The notes beneath the pieces were generated by a model. It made no database searches, had not been told where the DNA came from, and saw only the letters and a program-made list of their open reading frames with translations. A DNA stretch of 64,000 nt. It comes from Brachionus plicatilis. Taxonomy: Eukaryota; Rotifera; Eurotatoria; Ploima; Brachionidae. The stretch is taken from NCBI GenBank assembly GCA_010279815.1, contig QEOQ01000670.1, positions 1,209,805 to 1,273,804 of the forward strand, given 5' to 3'. The translations under genes and the position numbers were made by a program. Position 1 is the stretch's first letter. Every line of letters starts with the position of its first letter. Positions 58,501-64,000 of the stretch are shown piece by piece.

Positions 58501-60564
58501 AGAGAAGAAGCGCATAAGTAGCGTTGTACTTGAACTTGATTACTTCCGAAAACACTCAACCATTGCATTGAGCAACCAAGTGTTAAATTCCAAATGGTAT
58601 GTCTTTCAGCTGGCATTAAACTAAAACTAGACAAAAATTTATTTTAATAAATTTCCTACGTTAATATAGAATATTTATTGTAACTTTGAACAATACCTTA
58701 GAATTTACCTTATGGTAAACACATACTTTTAGAATTAAAATGATATAAAATGGTTTAATTTTTTAAAAAAAATAAGAAAAATTTAAACAAAGAAAATTTT
58801 AGTTATAAGTTAAATGTGCAAAATGGGTGAAAATTTTTGAAATGGATATATTTTTTAATTTTAAAAAAAATTTAAAAAAGTAATCTTGTCTCCATAAAAT
58901 GGATTTTTTATATCATGAATTTTTTTAAACTTTTATAAAAATAAACTTCTTTACGTTTCCTGGCTATATTAAAAAAAAAGAAAAATCTGTCAAGAATTTT
59001 TTAAAATTATGATTATAAAACAGACTAGTGCTAAAGTAAAAAAAAGATCATTTGAATTTTTGAAATTAAAAGGGTTTTTAAAAAAAAGAGAGAAAAAAAT
59101 TCAAGTCTAAAAGATTTAGATTATCGTAAATTCAAAATTAAATTTAATCTTTTTGAAAAATTAAAGTATTAAGGCATTTTTTCAAAGTATAAAATCAATT
59201 TAAACTTTAAATATTCAAGTCAATATTTTAAAGTCAAGTTATTAGACTTGGACTTGATGTCTTTTGAACAACTGTGTTAAAAAACTAAGGTGAGTATGGA
59301 GAGTAAAATTTTTTTATTATATTATTTTTTAAACTTATAAATAATTTATTAATGGCAGCTGTATTTAATACAACCATATATTTTTTTTCTTATTTCTTGT
59401 CTTTTTCAAAGATAGTGTAAATTTTCATTATGAATTTTTACGTAAATTTTTGATGTCCAAAGACGGGCACTTTTAATCGAAGAATCACTAGCATTTTTTT
59501 TATTAATTTATTAATTCATTATTTATTTAACTTCAGTATTAATTTTTAAATCTATTTGTTGACAAAAATTTATTATCAATTATTTGATCAAATTAATTGA
59601 CCAAATTGAAATTTGATCATAAATATAAATTTTACCTAAATATCTTAAAATTAATTTTAGTGTATTGCTCATGCATTCTTTGAGTTATTTTTATATATTT
59701 TCGAATAAATAATAAAAACCATGTTGAATACTAACTTAAATAAATTTAGTTTGCCATATTTCCAGTTTATTTCGATAACTTTTTTCATACCTTGCACCTG
59801 ATACAAACCAACTGTGACTATCATGATTAGACCAAAAAAAATTACACAAACTTGAAAAACATCTGTCCACATGACAGTCACCATACCTCCCTTTTTCACA
59901 AAATTATATTCTGATTTTCTATCATGTTTTAAGAAGATACTATAGTTGTATAAAATGTTGAAACTGTTCCGATAGTAAATACTAAAACCCAAATATTCAT
60001 TTTTGTAGCTTGTTCCACAGCCAGTGCTGGTCCATACAGAACAAACGCCAGATACAATATCTTAATAAATCATAAATTGAATTGAATTTAAAAATGTTCT
60101 TCTTACTGTATTAAAAATAAACGCAAACGTAGCCATAAGTTTTACTTTTCGACTGAAGCGTTTTTCCAAATACTTTTTTTTTTATTTTTAAGTACAAAGT
60201 TAAGAGAATTTTTAATTTAAAATACCTGATAGGCAGATGTGTAACCTTGCTCGATAAAAAGTGGCAAAAAAACTTTATTTGTAATTATTGAACATATACA
60301 AACACCTGCAATACTCCAACAAAACATGATGTCATTGTAATATGTATCAAATGGACCACCCAAAATTGAAGCTCCGGACATAAAGCTGGCAAAAAGACTC
60401 ATAGAAACAGGAAAACTGCCCATATTTCGATCAGCAACTAATAAATATCTAGTTGTTTTAGGCTTTTTCCTAAAACAGCCAAAAAATATACCGATGCCGA
60501 CCGAAATTGAGAGCATCAAGGCAAAAATTATAAGATCAAGACTTTCAAATGATTGCTTAGCCAT
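55587..60564 (-). CDS. SLC5-family sodium-solute symporter (SMCT/SMVT-like)
   Basis: Eight exons on the minus strand: 60564-60226, 60172-60107, 60060-59941, 59890-59736, 58626-58078, 56145-55832, 55785-55712 and 55622-55587. All phases agree and the product is about 550 aa. The start is the ATG in AACATGGCT. The family signature is clear: LIIFALMLSISVGIGIFFGC (TM1), SLFASFMSGASILGGPFDTY (sodium-binding TM2), GGMVTVMWTDVFQ, LSVFGSNQVQVQRYL, IPGIFLSVLFAAVLSSMSSG with LNGLSATIIEDF (TM8-9), and GPILGVFLLGIY. The closest relatives by these blocks are sodium-coupled monocarboxylate and multivitamin transporters (SLC5A8, A12, A6); the substrate cannot be fixed. It acts in the plasma membrane. The C-terminal tail is shorter than in vertebrates. 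Its stop lies 87 bp from that of the convergent TFIIIC gene. Confidence 0.88.
56146..58077. other. SLC5 intron 5 with a dispersed repeat
   Basis: AT-rich intron without a further exon. The part at 57420-58010 is the second copy of the repeat at 40120-40770 (GAAGTTCATGATCAAATGTT near its start, GAACATGATCATGAACTTCA near its end). Confidence 0.5.
57420..58010. repeat. Dispersed repeat, copy 2 (partner at 40120-40770)
   Basis: Diverged second copy lying in SLC5 intron 5. It keeps the order of landmark words of the first copy, including the CAAAATTTAACTTTG word and the final GATCATGAACTTCAAG. Confidence 0.5.
58627..59735. other. SLC5 intron 4
   Basis: No exon is needed, because the flanking exons join in phase (TTTAA|T). 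Plain AT-rich sequence; nothing else seen. Confidence 0.5.
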
Positions 60565-61127
60565 GTTTAAAGTCAAATTCAATCAATTAATATAATATAA
60601 TTTTCAGAAACTAGTTGACTTTGAATCAATTATTTTTTAAATTTATATAATTCATTTTAAGATAATTTTTAGCGGAGGTTTTTTTCATTAAACTTGTTAT
60701 AAATCAACGTTTTGTAACATTTTTATGTAATATTATCTCAATTTAAATAATTTTGATAAAAATAAAATTTATTGAAACAAGCTTTCACCTAAAGTTAAAA
60801 AAATACAGAATTTATTTGGAAGCTAAAAATTAATTTTTACTTCCATAATAAAGTTTATTAAAAATGTCAACATTTTTTAAATAAAATTTCTTTTAAAATT
60901 ACTTTACTAAAACTAATATTTAAAATTTATGATTCAACTAAACACCTGTCTCTTCGGTCTGGGTTTAATTTCGGATTAAGTTTGTTATAAATGATATCGA
61001 ATATACTTAAAGAAAATGAAATCCAATATTTAAAATTAAATAAAAAAAAAAAAAATATTCTATAGTGTGTGAAAATAAATTTGAAAATTTAATAAAAAAA
61101 ATTTTAATACAAAAATAATTTAACCAA
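60565..61127. promoter_or_regulatory. Divergent promoter region between SLC5 and the gene at 61.1 kb
   Basis: 563 bp separate the two start codons, which point away from each other, so both promoters must lie here unless 5' introns exist. The only GC-richer part is near 60945-60970 (CACCTGTCTCTTCGGTCTGG). No TATA box can be assigned with confidence. Confidence 0.35.
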
Positions 61128-61927
61128 ATGATCAAAGCCACAGTAGTTTTAATGGTAATTTTTTCAAGCATTGCTGTTGTTATTTTATTTGCACTTTTTT
61201 TAGGTAAAATTAGAATAATAATTTTTCAATTAAAAAAAATATAAATGTTTTAGGTGTTAAATCCTCTAGTTTAATAACTAAAAACATCAGTGAAAGTTTA
61301 GCAAAAGATTGCTTGCCATTAACAATTACATTAGATTTGACATCCAAATTGACAATGAATATGAAGCAGCCTGGAAATGTGTCCATACTAGGAAATTCAA
61401 CTGATTATTATGTCTACATGGGAAACTTAAGTGAAATTCAGTTCAGTTCTTTAAAGCCTTTTACTTATCAAACTAAAATTCCCATGTCAAAATATTATTT
61501 TAATGGCTTCAAAAAAAGAAAATTCAATCTATATCCAAAAATTGGCACAACAATTTCAGTAATAAAAAAAGCGTTTTTTAAAAGCGAAATAACCTCGTTA
61601 AATACTGCCAGTAGTACCATTTTTCTAAATCCAATATTTGAATTTTCGATTAGTTCAATGAGCTCAACTAAGTTAAATGGTAGAAGAAAGTTCAGCCCAT
61701 GCTTTGGCAAAAGAGCATCAACATCTAAAGTTTTGGTCATGGTAATTGCAACCATTAAATTCACGACTCTATCCCACGATTGTGTTGATTTGGAATTTAA
61801 ATACGAAGCTTTTGCTGACAAATATCATAGTCATACTTTTTTAGGAAGTTTTTACTTCCCGGAATTTTCCTCAAAATGTGAAAAATTCATTGACTTAAAA
61901 AAATTCAAAAAAATCAATTGGTCATGA
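61128..61927 (+). CDS. Unknown secreted or signal-anchored protein, two exons
   Basis: Exons 61128-61203 and 61254-61927 join in phase (LFL-G-VKSSS) to 249 aa. The start ATG is in CCAAATGATC. Residues 4-26 are a hydrophobic helix (VVLMVIFSSIAVVILFALFL) that may be a signal peptide or an N-terminal anchor. The remainder is extracellular-looking: short polar strands, potential N-glycosylation sites (NIS, NST, NLS), four Cys (DCLPL, SPCFGKR, HDCVDL, SKCEKF) and no further span. I recognise no domain. The 50-nt intron and the reading frame through 224 codons of non-repetitive sequence support a real gene. Possibly lineage-specific. It converges with the coiled-coil gene, with 81 bp between stop codons. 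Confidence 0.65.
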
Positions 61928-62008
61928 GATTTAAAATTTTAAAATTTAACATTAAAAAATTTAATTTATTTTTTATTTTCAACAAAATAAAGAAAAAATG
62001 CATTTTTA

Positions 62009-63482
62009 TTACAACCGGGTTATGTTTTCACCAGAAGAAAGGTGCGTTTCCTTTTTGTTCATTCTTTCTATCGGTGATTCATTGCCAACATGGTTAAGAA
62101 CACCGGCCGATTTGCTCAGGTGCAAAGAATATAAACTATTAATAGCGGCATCTGGATCCAGTGCACTATTGAATAAATATTTTTTGTCCAAATCCAATTT
62201 TTTCTGATTTAATTTATCTACAAGCTCATTTTTATACAACAATAATTGCTTTTTATTAAAAAAAAAAAAATTAAAAAAAATTTTTAAAAAAGTTTAATTA
62301 CTTTTTCTTTATATTCTTTTAGACTTTTCATTGATGTCTCAGTAATCTGTTTAATTAACTTTTGTTTTACTTTCATCAACTCATCAAGCTTAGAGCTCTC
62401 ATTAACCGCATATGACACTGATTCTTTTTCGATTTTTCTTGCCAATCTAATTTAAAATTATTGATTTTAAATTTGAAAAAAAAATTTTCCAAAATTAAAA
62501 AATACCTGGCAAATTCTTCCTTATCCTGGACTGTTTCACTCAGGAGTTTTTTTTTCGATTTTATTAATTGATGAGTTTGTTTATTAACTAGAGAGTTTTC
62601 TTTTTCCGAGCGAATTTTCAACTGTTGCATCCGGCTTTCCTGAATTTCTGCCAAAGTCTTTTCCAATCTAATGTAAAGCTAAAAAAATTAAATAAATTTT
62701 TTTTTTAAATTTTAATTCTAGATAGTTACTGTTTGTAAACAAACAAGGCGCAAATTACGAATTTTAACGTAGGTTTCCTCATAAACAACTTTCATTCGGT
62801 TGACATATTTTTCAGTAGTTGTCAGATTCATATTTTTCAAAGAGACATCAAAATCAATAGATGATCTGGACGTTTTAAGGGCGAAAAGCTTTCGTTTTTT
62901 ATCCGGCTTCAGTTTTTGTTTGCTGTGATCCGTTCTCTGGCGGTCAAGCTCAAGTATCAAATTTTCATTCAGCTCTTTGATTTTCTTAGAAAAATATTAA
63001 TAAAAAAATTATATTAAATTTTTATTTTTAATCTTAAAAACTTTTTCAGCTTCTTTTTCCAAACGCTGGCATTTTTTCCCACAATTTTGAAGTATATTTT
63101 GGTTATTCTTCATTTTTATGAGGTCTTCCAGATCGATTTCGGCAAACAGAGTTGGGTCATTCAGCAACGAAAAGCTTCTTTTGGTCTTTTCGAGACTTTC
63201 ATAGTCATTGAAAAAAAGCGACTGAGACCTCGGTATATTGAACATGCTGCTACTTAGCAGCTTGGTATTTAACAAATCTGATTTTCTAATTTGGTTGTAT
63301 TTTTCACATGAAATGGAGTAGCGGTTCTCCCGCAGGTTCAAATTGGCCATGCTTTCACAGTTAAGAAATTTAAGATCATTATCTATTAAGTTGATCAAAT
63401 TAGAAACACTTTTGGATATTTTATTATGTTGGACTTCCGGCTCATCTTCCAAATCATACAAAACATTCTCTTTTGATGAACT
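62009..63482 (-). CDS. Coiled-coil protein, 3' part; 5' end beyond the window
   Basis: Five exons on the minus strand, 63482-63042, 62984-62730, 62678-62506, 62446-62302 and 62248-62009, join in phase for about 417 aa. The first visible exon starts after an acceptor (TTTAAAAAG) with a stop just upstream, so the gene continues past 64000. Its donor would be a weak GTTTTT. The protein is charged and helical: RLEKEAEK, ELNENLILELDRQR, EKTLAEIQESRMQQLKIRSE, KQKLIKQITETSMKSLKEYK and ELVDKLNQKKLDLDKK form heptad-like coiled coil. An N-terminal Ser/Asn-rich part precedes it, and the tail ends SSGENITRL. No family is recognised; a centrosomal, ciliary or cytoskeletal role would be typical of such proteins but is a guess. 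Confidence 0.65.
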
Positions 63483-64000
63483 CTTTTTAAAAATGGATTA
63501 ACGGATTTTTTTTAATTTCACAAAAAATTAAAATTAATAAAATAATGAAAAAAAGTTAGTATTTTGGTTAAATTTATTCTAATTTATTTGGTTAAAAAAG
63601 TGATTTTATATTAATATTTGATTTTAAGCTTTTAATTAAAATTCAAAAATGACTTATAATCGAGTAGTTTGAAATAAATCCTGAAAAATTTAATTTTTAG
63701 AGAAATTAAAATCAAAATTTTGGTATTGGTCATCAAAATTTGCCTTTTAATAATTGTTTCCTCAAATAAACATTTCTGATTTCCTTGTCTTTTCTATTTC
63801 TTGTTTAATTTAGCTTGTTTATTAAAAATTATTAAAAAAATTACTTCCTGTAAATAATTTAAATTGTGTCTAGCTAATTTTAGACTAAAAAAAAATTTTT
63901 TTTCAAATAAAAATTTCAATTAATTTTTCTAAATTTTGAATGACTCAGTGAACCAAAATTTTTGCTGCGAAAATTTTTTTTCATATAAAAAATTCTTTAC
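63483..64000. other. AT-rich sequence at the window end, presumed intron
   Basis: No coding frame is found on either strand. It is probably an intron of the coiled-coil gene, whose earlier exons lie beyond the window. Confidence 0.4.

Overview
The window is nuclear DNA of a small invertebrate. It is very AT-rich and its genes are split by GT-AG introns, many of them only about 50 nt long. The protein set is animal: alpha-catenin, selenoprotein N, ANKAR, a rhodopsin-family GPCR, an SLC5 symporter, a TFIIIC subunit and a very large GTPase. With the compact gene ends and the retroelement types, a rotifer (Brachionus-like) is my best guess, but this is inference and nothing here proves it.

Layout. 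1-0.93 kb: decayed Penelope-like retroelement on the minus strand, with a GIY-YIG domain and a hammerhead-like motif. 2.4-15.8 kb (+): ANKAR, seven exons, all intron phases consistent; its introns hold a palindromic MITE, a small hairpin repeat and two relics of other genes. 15.8-27.0 kb: gene desert with a LINE endonuclease relic and a complex repeat region. That region has 1.8 kb direct duplicates, roughly 480 bp inverted arms, and a GC-richer 600 bp core kept almost identical in two copies. 27.0-27.8 kb (+): single-exon membrane protein. 28.1-29.0 kb: dispersed repeat and LINE 3' end. 30.3-31.3 kb (+): GPCR. 31.5-33.4 kb (-): selenoprotein N with an in-frame TGA. 33.6-38.9 kb (-): VLIG-like GTPase with two SAM-like domains. 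40.9-47.9 kb (-): alpha-catenin. 48.4-50.2 kb: LINE fragment and a small transposon carrying a FLYWCH-like ORF. 51.9-52.9 kb: assembly gap. 53.0-55.5 kb (+): TFIIIC subunit 2-like. 55.6-60.6 kb (-): SLC5 symporter. 61.1-61.9 kb (+): unknown secreted or anchored protein. 62.0-63.5 kb (-): 3' part of a coiled-coil gene that runs off the window.

The genes are not an operon-like pathway; they are mostly housekeeping or cell-biological singletons packed tightly at their 3' ends (81-192 bp between convergent stop codons). The closest same-strand pair is the VLIG-like gene followed 198 bp later by selenoprotein N. The most unusual signal is the near-identical duplicated core at 20.1 and 25.5 kb. Each copy carries four direct and one inverted copy of a 21-nt motif plus a 71-nt hairpin, inside flanks that have clearly diverged. 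All exon joins below were made by eye from open frames and splice signals.
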